Assembly: GCA_002729515.1 (NCBI GenBank)
Contig: PBYF01000100.1
Location: 1-33,651 of the forward strand
Reading direction: 5' to 3'
Source of the DNA: Deltaproteobacteria bacterium
GTDB lineage: Bacteria; Myxococcota_A; UBA9160; SMWR01
DNA: 33,651 nucleotides
The position numbers and the translations under genes are program-made. A model generated the notes under the pieces. That model worked only from the letters and a program-made list of their open reading frames with translations, had not been told where the DNA came from and ran no database searches. Positions 25,187 to 33,506 of this stretch are shown here, in pieces (position 1 is the stretch's first letter; each line of letters opens with the position of its first letter).

Positions 25187-27634
25187 ATGACGGTCGAGAT
25201 CCCCAAACGCATCGAGGACCTCCCCGCCAGCGCTCCGCGTTGGTTGGGCCAATCGGTGGACCGCGTCGAAGATCCCCGGTTGCTCACCGGACGTACCGAG
25301 TTCGTCGACGACGTGCGTCTGCCCGGAATGCTCCACTGCGCCATCCTGCGCAGCCCGTTCGCCCATGCGCGCATCGCGCGCATCGACACCGCCGAGGCGG
25401 AGAAGTTTCCGGGCGTCGTCGCCGTCGTCACGGGCGCGGACGCCCAACGCTGGAGTTCCCCGCCGTTCACGGTGCCGGAGGGGTGGGGCGGTTACTGCAT
25501 GGCGACCGAGAAGGTGCGCTTTGCGGGCGAGCCGGTGGCGGCCGTGGCGGCTGCCAGCCGTTACGAGGCGGAGGATGCGCTCGAACTCATCGCGGTCGAC
25601 TACGAGCCGCTCCCGACGGTCGTGGACGCAATGGAGGCCACGGATCCCGGAGCCCCGCTGCTCTTCGAAGAGCGGGGCACGAACGTCATGCTGCACAAGG
25701 AGTTCACCTGGGGCGACGTTGACCGGGCGTTTCGCGAGGCGGACCACGTGTTCGTCGAGACGTTCCGCTGGCATCGCATCGGCGCCAATCCCCTCGAGAC
25801 CTTCGGTGTCGTCAACGAGTGGGATCCGTTGGATGGGAGCATCACCTGCCGCGGGTCCGTCCAGACGCCGTCGATGCTCGCGCGCGGCTTTGCGGTGAAC
25901 CTGGGGTTGGCATCCAACAAGGTGCGCGTGATCGCCCAGCCGCACGGCGGCAGCTTCGGCGGAAAAGGGGGCGGTCGCGGCACGTACATCACCGCGATGC
26001 TCTCGCGCAAGAGTGGCGGGCGCCCCGTCAAGTGGATCGAAGACCGCATGGAGTATCTGACGGCGGGTGGCGGTCAGGCCTGGGACCGTCACTACCGGGC
26101 CTCCCTTGCCGTTACGCGCGACGGGATCGCGACCGGCCTGCGTGTCGAGCTGCTGGACGACCTGGGGGCCGGTGGCGAGAGCTTCGGTGCCGTCAGCGCC
26201 GTGAAGCCCCTGGCCTGCTTCACGGGCTGCTACACGATTCCGGCTGCGGCCTATGACCTCACACTGGTGGCGACCAACAAGGTGCCGGCGAGCGCCTACC
26301 GCGGGATGGGGCCACCGCCTCATAACTTCGTTCTCGAGCAGCTGATCGATATCGCCGCCCGCGAGCTGAACCTCGACCCGGCGGAGATCCGGCGCAGAAA
26401 CTACATCCCGTCCGACCGCTTCCCCTACACCATTCCCAGTGGAAACGAGTACGACAGCGGCGACTACGAGGCCGCACTCGACAAGGTGCTCGAGCTGTCG
26501 GACTACCGGGAGCTTCGTCGGAGACAGGAGGAGGCGCGGCGCCAGGGCCGCTACCTCGGCATCGGCCTGGTGAACGTCATCGAGCCCGGTGTCTTCGACT
26601 GGAACGCCTACGCCACCGTGGGCATGCAGGGGGTCGGCGTGCCCGAAGGCGCCACGGTGAGCATCGACATGCTCGGGAAGATCACCGTGCGCGTCGGCTT
26701 CGCCCTAGAGGGGCAGGGACAGTACACACTCGCCACCCAGGTGGTGGCCGACTACTTCAACGTCGAGATGAGCGACGTGCACGTGGTCCATCTCGACACG
26801 CAGGCCGCACCGCCGAACTTCGGCCCCGGTGGTAGCCGGCTCGGCGTTGCGCTCACCGGTGCCCTGCTCGGTGCCTGCGAGCGCATCCGGCGCAAGCTCA
26901 TCAAAGTCGCGGCCCCGCTCCTGCAGACCGAGCCCGAGAACGTGGAGTTCTTCGACGGAGTCTTCCGGCTGAAGCAGAAGCCCGATGCGCAGCTTCCGCT
27001 GGCCCAGGTTGCCGCGGTGATGCTCACGCGCAGCGATCTGCTCCCCTCCGACGAAGATCCGCGTCCCGAGGCCACCCACGTGTGGACCGCCCCGAATCGC
27101 ACGCTCGCCGACGATCAGGGCCGCGCCAAGACGTATCTCACCTCGGCCAACGCATGTCACGTGGTTCTCGTCGAGGTCGATCCCGAGACCGGAAAGGTCG
27201 AGATCCTCGACTACTTTCTGGTCGACGATTGTGGAACCCGTCTCAACCCGGACACGGTGGAAGGCCAGACGCAGGGGAGCCTCGTGCAGGGGGTGGGGGC
27301 GGCGTTGCTGGAGGAGTACGTGTACGACGAGGACGGCCAGAACCTCACCAGCACGTTCATGGACTACCTCCTGCCGACGATCAACGAGGCGCCCATGGCG
27401 AAGAAGGCGGCGCTGGTGACGCCCTCGCCCTTCTCGCCGCTGGGTGCCAAGGGCTGTGGCGAGGGTGCGATCCACGCCACGCCGGCTGCGATCATGAGCG
27501 CGATCAATGACGCGCTGGTCCCCCTTGGAGTCCGGGCGACCGAGGTGCCCGCCACGCCCCAGCGAATCTGGCAACTGATCCAGGACGCCAGGACGAAGGC
27601 GACCTCCAGTGAGAAGAGAAAGGCAACGACGTGA
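25187..27634 (+). CDS. Xanthine-dehydrogenase/CoxL-family molybdenum hydroxylase large subunit
   Basis: Molybdopterin-binding catalytic subunit, 815 residues, of an aldehyde-oxidase or CO-dehydrogenase-like hydroxylase that inserts oxygen from water into a substrate C-H bond. Start ATG 25187 has GGGGGG eight bases upstream. The N-terminal alpha-beta domain carries RVEDPRLLTGRTEFVDDVRL and HCAILRSPFAHARI. The cofactor domain has HGGSFGGKGGG (Phe257), PASAYRGMGPP (Tyr371, Arg372) and PNFGPGGSRLGVALTG; the catalytic base is Glu759 in GAKGCGEGAIHATPAAIMSA. The loop AYRG is of aldehyde-oxidase type, not the AYxCSFR of true CO dehydrogenase. The FAD subunit and 2Fe-2S subunit that normally flank it are missing in this window. 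Its stop overlaps the start of the next gene by four bases (GTGA), so the two are translationally coupled. Confidence 0.93.
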   Translation: MTVEIPKRIEDLPASAPRWLGQSVDRVEDPRLLTGRTEFVDDVRLPGMLHCAILRSPFAHARIARIDTAEAEKFPGVVAVVTGADAQRWSSPPFTVPEGWGGYCMATEKVRFAGEPVAAVAAASRYEAEDALELIAVDYEPLPTVVDAMEATDPGAPLLFEERGTNVMLHKEFTWGDVDRAFREADHVFVETFRWHRIGANPLETFGVVNEWDPLDGSITCRGSVQTPSMLARGFAVNLGLASNKVRVIAQPHGGSFGGKGGGRGTYITAMLSRKSGGRPVKWIEDRMEYLTAGGGQAWDRHYRASLAVTRDGIATGLRVELLDDLGAGGESFGAVSAVKPLACFTGCYTIPAAAYDLTLVATNKVPASAYRGMGPPPHNFVLEQLIDIAARELNLDPAEIRRRNYIPSDRFPYTIPSGNEYDSGDYEAALDKVLELSDYRELRRRQEEARRQGRYLGIGLVNVIEPGVFDWNAYATVGMQGVGVPEGATVSIDMLGKITVRVGFALEGQGQYTLATQVVADYFNVEMSDVHVVHLDTQAAPPNFGPGGSRLGVALTGALLGACERIRRKLIKVAAPLLQTEPENVEFFDGVFRLKQKPDAQLPLAQVAAVMLTRSDLLPSDEDPRPEATHVWTAPNRTLADDQGRAKTYLTSANACHVVLVEVDPETGKVEILDYFLVDDCGTRLNPDTVEGQTQGSLVQGVGAALLEEYVYDEDGQNLTSTFMDYLLPTINEAPMAKKAALVTPSPFSPLGAKGCGEGAIHATPAAIMSAINDALVPLGVRATEVPATPQRIWQLIQDARTKATSSEKRKATT

Positions 27635-28614
27635 CCCAGCCCGATTACTTCGTGGCCCTGACCGAGTGCCACTTCATCAACCGCGACGCCCTGATGGAGC
27701 TGACCTACTACCCCGACATGGCGCGCTGGTGGGCAAGTGTCGACGGCGTGCTTCGCGCCTGGGCGGGCCGCAGCATCGCCGAGCAAACCGCCGGCGAGCA
27801 CAGCGGGCCGCCGTTCGCACCGAGTCTCATCGAGAATATGGACACGGCCGGCGTCGACGTGGCCTTCGCGCTGCGCGAGCCGATGATGGACGTCAGCGGC
27901 TACACCGGCAGCCTCTCGACCAACGCCTACATCATCAACGAGATCGAGCCCTATCCGGAGCGGCTCTACCTCGAGTGCAACGTCGGCCCCATCCTGCGCC
28001 GCGGCCTGAAGCACGCCCTCTGGGAACTCGAGTTCCTGGTCAAGGAGCACGACGCCCGGTTGTGCAAGGTCTACGCACCCGAGGACAGCCCGTTGAACGA
28101 CCGGGGAATGTGGCCCTTCTACGAGAAAGCCTGTGAACTCGACATCCCGCTGACGATCCACACCGGGGCATCCTACGTCGTGCCGCAGCCCAGCAGCCAC
28201 ACGCATCCTGGTCTGCTCGACGAGGTACTGATCGATTTTCCAGAACTCGTGGTCATTGCCTACCACATGGGCTGGCCCCACACGGAGGAGCTGATCGGAC
28301 TCGCCGGCAAGCACCAGAACCTCTACCTGAGCTTGTCCGGAATCATCGGCTGGTTCGAGCGCTCGCCATACCGCGGCTATCACGCGATCGGTGAGGCCCT
28401 GCAGTGGGTGGGAAACGACAAGATCGTGATGGGGCTCGACCTGCCCTTCGACGAGACGAAGCGGGTGGTCGACTTCGTGCGAAACCTGCAGATGCCCGAG
28501 GAGCTCCAGGAGAAGTGGGGTTACCCCGAGATCAGCGAAGAGATTCGCGCCAACATGCTGGGTCTCACCCTGGCGAGACTCGCCAAGCTCGAGCCGACGA
28601 AGCGCGTGAAATGA
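27631..28614 (+). CDS. Amidohydrolase-2 family metal-dependent hydrolase or decarboxylase
   Basis: TIM-barrel protein of 327 residues in the amidohydrolase_2 group, which includes ACMSD- and resorcylate-type decarboxylases as well as hydrolases. GTG start at 27631 overlaps the preceding stop. Metal-site candidates are CHF near the N-terminus, PLTIHTGASY, VIAYHMGWPH and MGLDLPFDETKR, matching the Hx, H, H, D order of the family. The first motif is degenerate compared with the DxHxH of hydrolases, which occurs in some decarboxylase branches too. The N-terminal 90 residues include a Trp-rich segment (MARWWASVDGVLRAWAG). It lies in the middle of a three-gene operon, 15 bases before the flavoprotein gene, so it probably acts on the same substrate. 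Confidence 0.85.
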   Translation: MTQPDYFVALTECHFINRDALMELTYYPDMARWWASVDGVLRAWAGRSIAEQTAGEHSGPPFAPSLIENMDTAGVDVAFALREPMMDVSGYTGSLSTNAYIINEIEPYPERLYLECNVGPILRRGLKHALWELEFLVKEHDARLCKVYAPEDSPLNDRGMWPFYEKACELDIPLTIHTGASYVVPQPSSHTHPGLLDEVLIDFPELVVIAYHMGWPHTEELIGLAGKHQNLYLSLSGIIGWFERSPYRGYHAIGEALQWVGNDKIVMGLDLPFDETKRVVDFVRNLQMPEELQEKWGYPEISEEIRANMLGLTLARLAKLEPTKRVK

Positions 28615-28629
28615 GAGATCGAGGCCGAA

Positions 28630-30324
28630 ATGAGTGAATACTGGGACGAGACTGTCGACTTTCTGGCCGTGGGGTCCGGCGCAGCGGGCATGACTGGTGC
28701 GATCGTCGCGCACGATCGCGGCGCTCGCGTGCTGGTCATCGAGAAGAGCGAGCTCTACGGCGGGAACACGGCGCTCTCGGGCGGTGCACTCTGGGTGCCT
28801 GACAATCATCTGATGTTCGAGCACGGTATCGAGGATTCGAGTGAGGAAGGTCTCAGCTACCTCGAGACGGTGACGGACGGAAGCTCCAGCCCCGAGAAGT
28901 TGAGCCGCTACATCTCCGCCGCTCCCGAGATGGTCCGCTACCTCCAAGACAATTCACAAGTGTGCTTCGAGATCGTCCCCCTCTACCCCGATTACTACCC
29001 GGAGGAGGTGGGCGGCAAGAGCGGGGGGCGTTCGATCGAGCCCACCGAGATCGACGCACTGCGCCTCGGGAATGTCTTCGAGCAGCAGCGCACGCTGAAG
29101 TACCGCTCGCGACTGATGGCCTTCCTGAGCATCAAGATCAACGAGGCGCCGCTGCTCATGGGCGGCGGCCGCGCGATGCTCGGCTTGATGTCACGGCTCC
29201 TCTTCGGATACCTCACGAACTGGCGCGCGCGGCTGCGGGGTCTGAAGAATACGCGGCTCACGCTGGGCAAGGCGCTCGCCGCCCGTCTGCGCCTGTCGCT
29301 GTTGGACCGCGACGTTCCGCTCTGGCTGAACGCACCGCTCCGCGAGCTCATCGTCGAGGATGGGCGTGTGGTCGGTGCGCTGGTCGAGCGCGAGGGCCGT
29401 TGCCTGCGCGTTCGGGCAATGCGCGGGGTGCTGCTCGCCGCCGGCGGGTTCGAGCACAACGCGGCCCTGCGCCGCCAACACCAGCAGCTGCCGATCGGCA
29501 ACACGTGGACCGTCGGAAGCGAATCGAACGTGGGCGATACGATTTCGATCGGTGAGAAGGTGGGCGCGAGTCTCGGCCTGATGGACGAAGCCTGGTGGAC
29601 ACCCGTGTTCCTGCCGCCGACCTTCGACCGCGCCCTCCCGATGATCGTCGAGAAGGGTCTGCCGGGCTCGCTGATGGTCAACAAGAGCGGCGAGCGGTTC
29701 ATGAACGAAGCGTCGCCCTACAACGACGTGGTCAAGCGGATGTACGCGGCGAACGCCAGAGTGCCCTCCATCCCGGCCTTCTTCGTCTTCGATGCGAACT
29801 ATCGCCGCCAGTATGCCTGCGGCCCCGTGCGGCCCGGCTTTTCCCAGCCGGATTGGAGCCTCTCCCGCCTGCTCCGCGAATCCTTCCTGACGAAGGCCTC
29901 CAGCCTGGCCGGGCTCGCGGGGAAGCTCGGCGTCGACGCCGAGCAGCTCGGCGCCACCGTGACGCGCTTCAACCAGTTTGCGCGAAAGGGCGTGGACGAG
30001 GACTTCGGTCGCGGCGAGAGTTCGAACGACCGCTACTACGGCGACCCGGCGGTGAGCCCCAACCCCTGCCTCGCACCTCTCGAGACACCTCCGTTCTACG
30101 CCGTGGAGGTCTATCCGGGTGACCTCGGGACGAAGGGCGGCTTGCGCACCGACACCGAGGGCCGGGTGCTCACGGCCAGCGACGAGCCGATCCCCGGCCT
30201 GTACGCGGCAGGTAACTGCTCGGCGTCGGCCATGGGCCGCACCTCCCCGGGCGCCGGCGGCACGATCGGGCCAGCCATGACCTTTGGCTACCTCGCGGCC
30301 CGCCACGCCACCGAGTCCGGCTGA
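28630..30324 (+). CDS. KstD-like FAD-dependent dehydrogenase (FAD_binding_2 family)
   Basis: Flavoprotein of 564 residues, size and layout of 3-ketosteroid delta-1-dehydrogenases and related fumarate-reductase-type flavoproteins. The FAD-binding Rossmann motif is AVGSGAAGMTGAIVAHDRG with VLVIEKSELYGGNTALSGGA following; a middle catalytic cap spans roughly 280-440 (FVFDANYRRQYACGPV). The C-terminal signature AGNCSASAMGRTSPGAGG, then TIGPAMTFGYLAARHA, is the same as in KstD homologues. The equivalents of the known catalytic tyrosines are not assigned here. Reaction is likely dehydrogenation of a cyclic ketone ring, though the steroid identity is not shown. Start ATG 28630 is preceded by GAGG. 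It ends the operon begun by the molybdenum hydroxylase and converges with the next gene. Confidence 0.9.
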   Translation: MSEYWDETVDFLAVGSGAAGMTGAIVAHDRGARVLVIEKSELYGGNTALSGGALWVPDNHLMFEHGIEDSSEEGLSYLETVTDGSSSPEKLSRYISAAPEMVRYLQDNSQVCFEIVPLYPDYYPEEVGGKSGGRSIEPTEIDALRLGNVFEQQRTLKYRSRLMAFLSIKINEAPLLMGGGRAMLGLMSRLLFGYLTNWRARLRGLKNTRLTLGKALAARLRLSLLDRDVPLWLNAPLRELIVEDGRVVGALVEREGRCLRVRAMRGVLLAAGGFEHNAALRRQHQQLPIGNTWTVGSESNVGDTISIGEKVGASLGLMDEAWWTPVFLPPTFDRALPMIVEKGLPGSLMVNKSGERFMNEASPYNDVVKRMYAANARVPSIPAFFVFDANYRRQYACGPVRPGFSQPDWSLSRLLRESFLTKASSLAGLAGKLGVDAEQLGATVTRFNQFARKGVDEDFGRGESSNDRYYGDPAVSPNPCLAPLETPPFYAVEVYPGDLGTKGGLRTDTEGRVLTASDEPIPGLYAAGNCSASAMGRTSPGAGGTIGPAMTFGYLAARHATESG

Positions 30325-30457
30325 GCGCGCGCACGACAGTCTGCGAATCCGCGATGGCCGGAGACGGTCGCCAGCTGGGCGTGCCGGCGCCGCGATCAGG
30401 TGGCGTCGACGGGAGGGGATACGCCGGGGTTGTCGATCGGCCTTGCGGGCCAGCGGG

Positions 30458-31672
30458 TCAGGGCAGGCATTTCTCCGGCAGGGGATGTCGGAAGAGCCGA
30501 GCCGCGTTCTCGTGGGCGATCATTCGAATCTCCTCCGCCGGCAGGTCACCGATGAGATCTTCCATTACCTGCTGCGTATCGGGCCAGGTGCCGTCGCCGT
30601 GCGGATAGTCGGACTCGAACATGATCTTGTCGACGCCGATCGCGTGACGGGTCGAGATGGTCGAGGGGTCGTCGATCATGCAGAACCAGAAGTTGCGGTA
30701 CAGCACTTCGCTTGGCGACGCATCCTTGAAGGGCCAGTCCTTGCCGTAGCCCGAGCGGCTCATGATGTTCTCGAGCCGGTCGCGGATCATGGCCACCCAA
30801 CCGATGCCACCCTCGGAGAGGGCGATCTTCAGGTTCGGGTACTTCCCGGGGTAGCCGCTCCAGAGCCACTCCACGCAGGCCGGCATGGAGAGCACACCGA
30901 ATAGCGTCGAACTCGCTCCCATCGGGGCGCCGGGCGCAGTCTCGGCGAAGCCCGACGAGGCCACGTGTAGGTTGATCACGGTATCCGTCTCGGCGCAAGC
31001 CTCGATGATCGGATCCCATTCGCCGGAGAAGATCGACGGGAGCCCGATGCGATGGGGCCGCTCGGGCAGGGTCACGCCGCGAAAGCCGCGGTCTGCGTTG
31101 CGCCGGATCTCCTCGGCGCCCTTCACGGGATCGGCGAGGAAGGTGACCCCGATGGGGATCTGGCGTTCTGGATAGGGAGAGCACCACTCCTCGAATAGCC
31201 AGTCATTCCAGGCGCGCATGCAGGCCAGACCCAGTTCGGGATCCTTGGCCTCCGAGAAGAGCGTGCCGCTGAAGCCGGTAACGCCCGAGGGAAAGCAGGC
31301 TGACGCCCAGATTCCGCCGAGGTCCATGTCCTTGATGCGCTCGTCGATCTGGTAGCAGCCCGGCCGGATCTCCTCGAAACGCGCGGGCTCGATCCTCCAG
31401 TCCTCTTTCGGGCGACCCGCGGTGCACATGAAGCCGACCTGGAAATACGGCTGGTCCTCGAAGTACCAGACCTCATGGCCCTCGTCGGTCTCGATGACGC
31501 GGGGTGCCTTATCCTGCAGCTTGCGCGGCAGCCGGCCCTCAAAGGTATGCGCCGGTTCGACCAGGTGGTCATCTACGGAGATGAGCGTGTACTTCGTCTC
31601 GCAGGGCTCCGGATCCGGGAGCAATCCCTGCGAGATAGGACGATTGATTCCCAGCTTGATGACTCGCGGCAT
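30458..31672 (-). CDS. Amidohydrolase-2 family protein, second copy
   Basis: Another TIM-barrel amidohydrolase, 404 residues from the ATG at 31672, chosen because GGAGGT lies seven bases ahead and an earlier in-frame ATG at 31756 has none. Signatures are ISVDDHLVEPAHTFEG at the first metal strand, INLHVASSGF, KIALSEGGIGWVAMI and IMFESDYPHGDGTWPDT with the active-site Asp. SVDDHLVEP with FESDYPHxDxTWP is common in amidohydrolases of aerobic aromatic and steroid-degrading bacteria, some of which are decarboxylases. It shares a fold but little sequence with the neighbouring copy. It converges with the flavoprotein gene 132 bases away, so it may be regulated separately while serving the same pathway. 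Confidence 0.9.
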   Translation of the reverse strand: MPRVIKLGINRPISQGLLPDPEPCETKYTLISVDDHLVEPAHTFEGRLPRKLQDKAPRVIETDEGHEVWYFEDQPYFQVGFMCTAGRPKEDWRIEPARFEEIRPGCYQIDERIKDMDLGGIWASACFPSGVTGFSGTLFSEAKDPELGLACMRAWNDWLFEEWCSPYPERQIPIGVTFLADPVKGAEEIRRNADRGFRGVTLPERPHRIGLPSIFSGEWDPIIEACAETDTVINLHVASSGFAETAPGAPMGASSTLFGVLSMPACVEWLWSGYPGKYPNLKIALSEGGIGWVAMIRDRLENIMSRSGYGKDWPFKDASPSEVLYRNFWFCMIDDPSTISTRHAIGVDKIMFESDYPHGDGTWPDTQQVMEDLIGDLPAEEIRMIAHENAARLFRHPLPEKCLP

Positions 31673-32242
31673 CTCGGAACCTCCAGTGTTGCGCGATTGC
31701 GCGTGTGAGCCCATCTGAGCCAGCGCTCGATTTGCGGATGGGCACCTGACGTACATGTACGCGCAGGAGCGAAAAAACTCAAGATCTCAGATTCTGACCC
31801 GGGCAATCCATCGCCGTCCACAGCCGGAGCAGCCTTAGGAGGGCCTCGGGAGCCGCTCGGGGCCCAGCGGCCGAGAGCGAACTTTGCGCGCGCCGGGACG
31901 AAACCATGCGACTGTGCGAGACCCCGTGGCTCGAGCGGCCTGATGATTCCGTGCCACAGCCTGATGGCTAGCCGGAACATTTGCGGCAGGCGGAGGGTTC
32001 GATCCGTAGTCTCCCCGTGCAGAAAACGCGCATTCAGCCTGTTCTGCAATATGATTCGAAATCTGGATTGATGAGTTGAGACCGTCAAAAGCATAAGCAG
32101 ATTGATGAGTTGAGACCGTCAAAAGCATAAGCAGAGTCGGGATTTCCAAACCGGTTCGTCGTCAGCGTCGACCGGTGCGCTGGTTTCAGTGCCTCCTTGT
32201 GCGGCGGGCTGGAGGGAGCGCAGGGAGGCTCGTCCCGGGGAT
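31673..32242. other. Gap between amidohydrolase and Sel1 gene
   Basis: No convincing gene in these 570 bases. Minus-strand frames contain long readable stretches but no start site or domain that I recognise. It holds the 34-bp tandem duplication at 32066-32133 and, at its right end, a segment similar to 33261-33320 on the other side of the Sel1 gene. The part nearest 31673 should hold the amidohydrolase promoter. Confidence 0.35.
32066..32133. repeat. 34-bp perfect tandem duplication
   Basis: A 34-base unit starting GATTGATGAGTTGAGACCGT and ending AAAAGCATAAGCA occurs twice without interruption and without mismatch. Two identical copies mean a recent slip or duplication. It has no internal palindrome and lies outside genes. 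No IS or integrase sequence adjoins it. Confidence 0.92.
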
Positions 32243-33124
32243 CTACTCGTTCGCTCGGTGTGCTGGCCACTCCCGCGCCATTTTCTGTGCTTCTGCAATT
32301 TGTTCTTTTGTCATCCTGTCGACGAGCATTTCCATACCCTTGCGTGCGTCTTCATCCCCCTGCATGCGAGAAAGATTTATCCACATATAAGCAAGCACGT
32401 AGTTCTGAACGACGCCTCTGCCGTTCGCGTGCATCACCCCCAGGTTGTACTGGGCCGTGGCATGCCCTTGTTCCGCTGCCTTCCGATACCACTTGACTGC
32501 TTCTACATCGTCCTCTGCGACGCCTTGACCGGTTTCGTACATCGCCCCCAAGTTGCTCTGAGCACCCGCGAGCCCTTGCTCCGCCGCCTTGCGCCACCAC
32601 TTCGCCGCTTCGACATCGTTTTCTGAGACGCCTCTGCCGTCCGCGTACGCCAGCCCCAAGTTGAACTGAGACGTGGCATGCCCTTGTTCCGCTGACTTCC
32701 GAAACCACTCGACTCCTTCTGCATCGTTTTCTGCAACGCCTTTACCGAGGGCGTACGCCAACCCCAATGTGTACTGAGCCTCCGCATGCCCCTGTTCCGC
32801 AGCCTTCCGGAACCACTTGGCGGCTTCCGCATCATTCTCCGCAACGCCTTCACCGGTGACGTACGCCACCCCCAAGATGAACTGAGCGTCCTCATGCCCC
32901 TGTTCCGCAGCCTTCCGGTACCACTTCACCGCTTCGGCATCGTCTTCTGCGACACCTTCACCGGTGTCGTACATCACCCCCAAGAGGTTCTGGGCCTCGG
33001 CATTCCCAGATTCCGCGTCCCTCAACAGTTCCGGATCGACCTGTCCCCAGGCACCCGAACCCACTCCGAGCACCAGCCCGAATGCGATGCAGCCCACCAG
33101 AAGCGAACGGAGAGACACCCTCAT
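32243..33124 (-). CDS. Secreted Sel1-like repeat protein
   Basis: Exported protein of 293 residues with a signal peptide (RSLLVGCIAFGLVLGVGSGA, then WGQ) and six 36-residue Sel1/TPR-like repeats. Units read AEAQNLLGVMYDTGEGVAED, then DAEAVKWYRKAAEQGH and so on, each with the small-residue pattern A-x-x-x-LG-x-x-Y-x-x-G-x-G-V. The last part (NYVLAYMWINLSRMQGDEDA) is a degenerate closing helix pair followed by a charged tail. ATG 33124 has AGAGGT eight bases upstream. Sel1 proteins act as scaffolds in signalling or envelope complexes and are periplasmic in many Gram-negatives. The 108-base repeats are also similar at DNA level, so copy number may vary. Its 3' end lies inside one of two similar direct repeats flanking the gene. 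Confidence 0.93.
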   Translation of the reverse strand: MRVSLRSLLVGCIAFGLVLGVGSGAWGQVDPELLRDAESGNAEAQNLLGVMYDTGEGVAEDDAEAVKWYRKAAEQGHEDAQFILGVAYVTGEGVAENDAEAAKWFRKAAEQGHAEAQYTLGLAYALGKGVAENDAEGVEWFRKSAEQGHATSQFNLGLAYADGRGVSENDVEAAKWWRKAAEQGLAGAQSNLGAMYETGQGVAEDDVEAVKWYRKAAEQGHATAQYNLGVMHANGRGVVQNYVLAYMWINLSRMQGDEDARKGMEMLVDRMTKEQIAEAQKMAREWPAHRANE

Positions 33125-33162
33125 TGCGTGCACCTCTTGGTGACAGGATGAGTGAATTGGGA

Positions 33163-33222
33163 TTGTGATGGAAGCCCCCGGATTCTGATGGAAGCCCCCG
33201 GAGTGTAATGGAAGCCCCCGGA
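33163..33222. repeat. Three tandem 20-bp repeats upstream of the Sel1 gene
   Basis: Three head-to-tail 20-base units share the invariant part ATGGAAGCCCCCGGA and differ only in the first few bases (TTGTG, TTCTG, GTGTA). They lie 38 bases ahead of the Sel1 start codon, so within its leader or promoter. They could be operator sites or an untranslated RNA element. Confidence 0.9.
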
Positions 33223-33228
33223 ATGGGC

Positions 33229-33243
33229 GGTCAGAAGCTGACC
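33229..33243. promoter_or_regulatory. Inverted repeat GGTCAG-AAG-CTGACC
   Basis: A perfect 6-base inverted repeat around a three-base centre, seven bases beyond the three tandem units and about 105 bases upstream of the Sel1 start. Its form is that of a dimeric regulator site. No regulator gene is in the window to pair it with. Confidence 0.4.
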
Positions 33244-33378
33244 AGGGGGCTCGACTACAGGCGCGAGCAGCAAGGAGAGCGCAGAGGCTCATCCCGGGGT
33301 TCTGCTCAGTCGGTCGTTGTGGGTTGTGGGGCTGGGAGGTGAGGGTTGGTGGGAATGCCGCTTTGTAAGACTTGAAGT

Positions 33379-33462
33379 GAGCACAGGAAGTTCGAGCTGC
33401 GTTTTCCCCAGGCCCGAGCAGTAGGCATTCTGTCGAATAGGGACCGGAAAGGGACCGGGCCC
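33379..33462 (+). repeat. Dispersed intergenic repeat, copy A
   Basis: A well-preserved forward copy: GAGCACAGGAAGTTCGAGCT, GCGTTTTCCCCAGGCCCGAG, CAGTAGGCATTCTGTCGAAT, then AGGGACCGG and GGGACCGGGCCCC. It shares the first eleven bases and block spacing with copy B. It lies about 255 bases upstream of the Sel1 gene start and on the opposite strand. Confidence 0.8.
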
Positions 33463-33506
33463 CAACACGGGGCGATTTCAACGGTTCGGCGCTGCAGGCT
33501 CGCAGG

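Noticed and set aside
32243..33124. The regular 108-base periodicity as a CRISPR or other DNA array
   Set aside because: It is fully explained by six 36-residue Sel1 repeats in one reading frame with a signal peptide.
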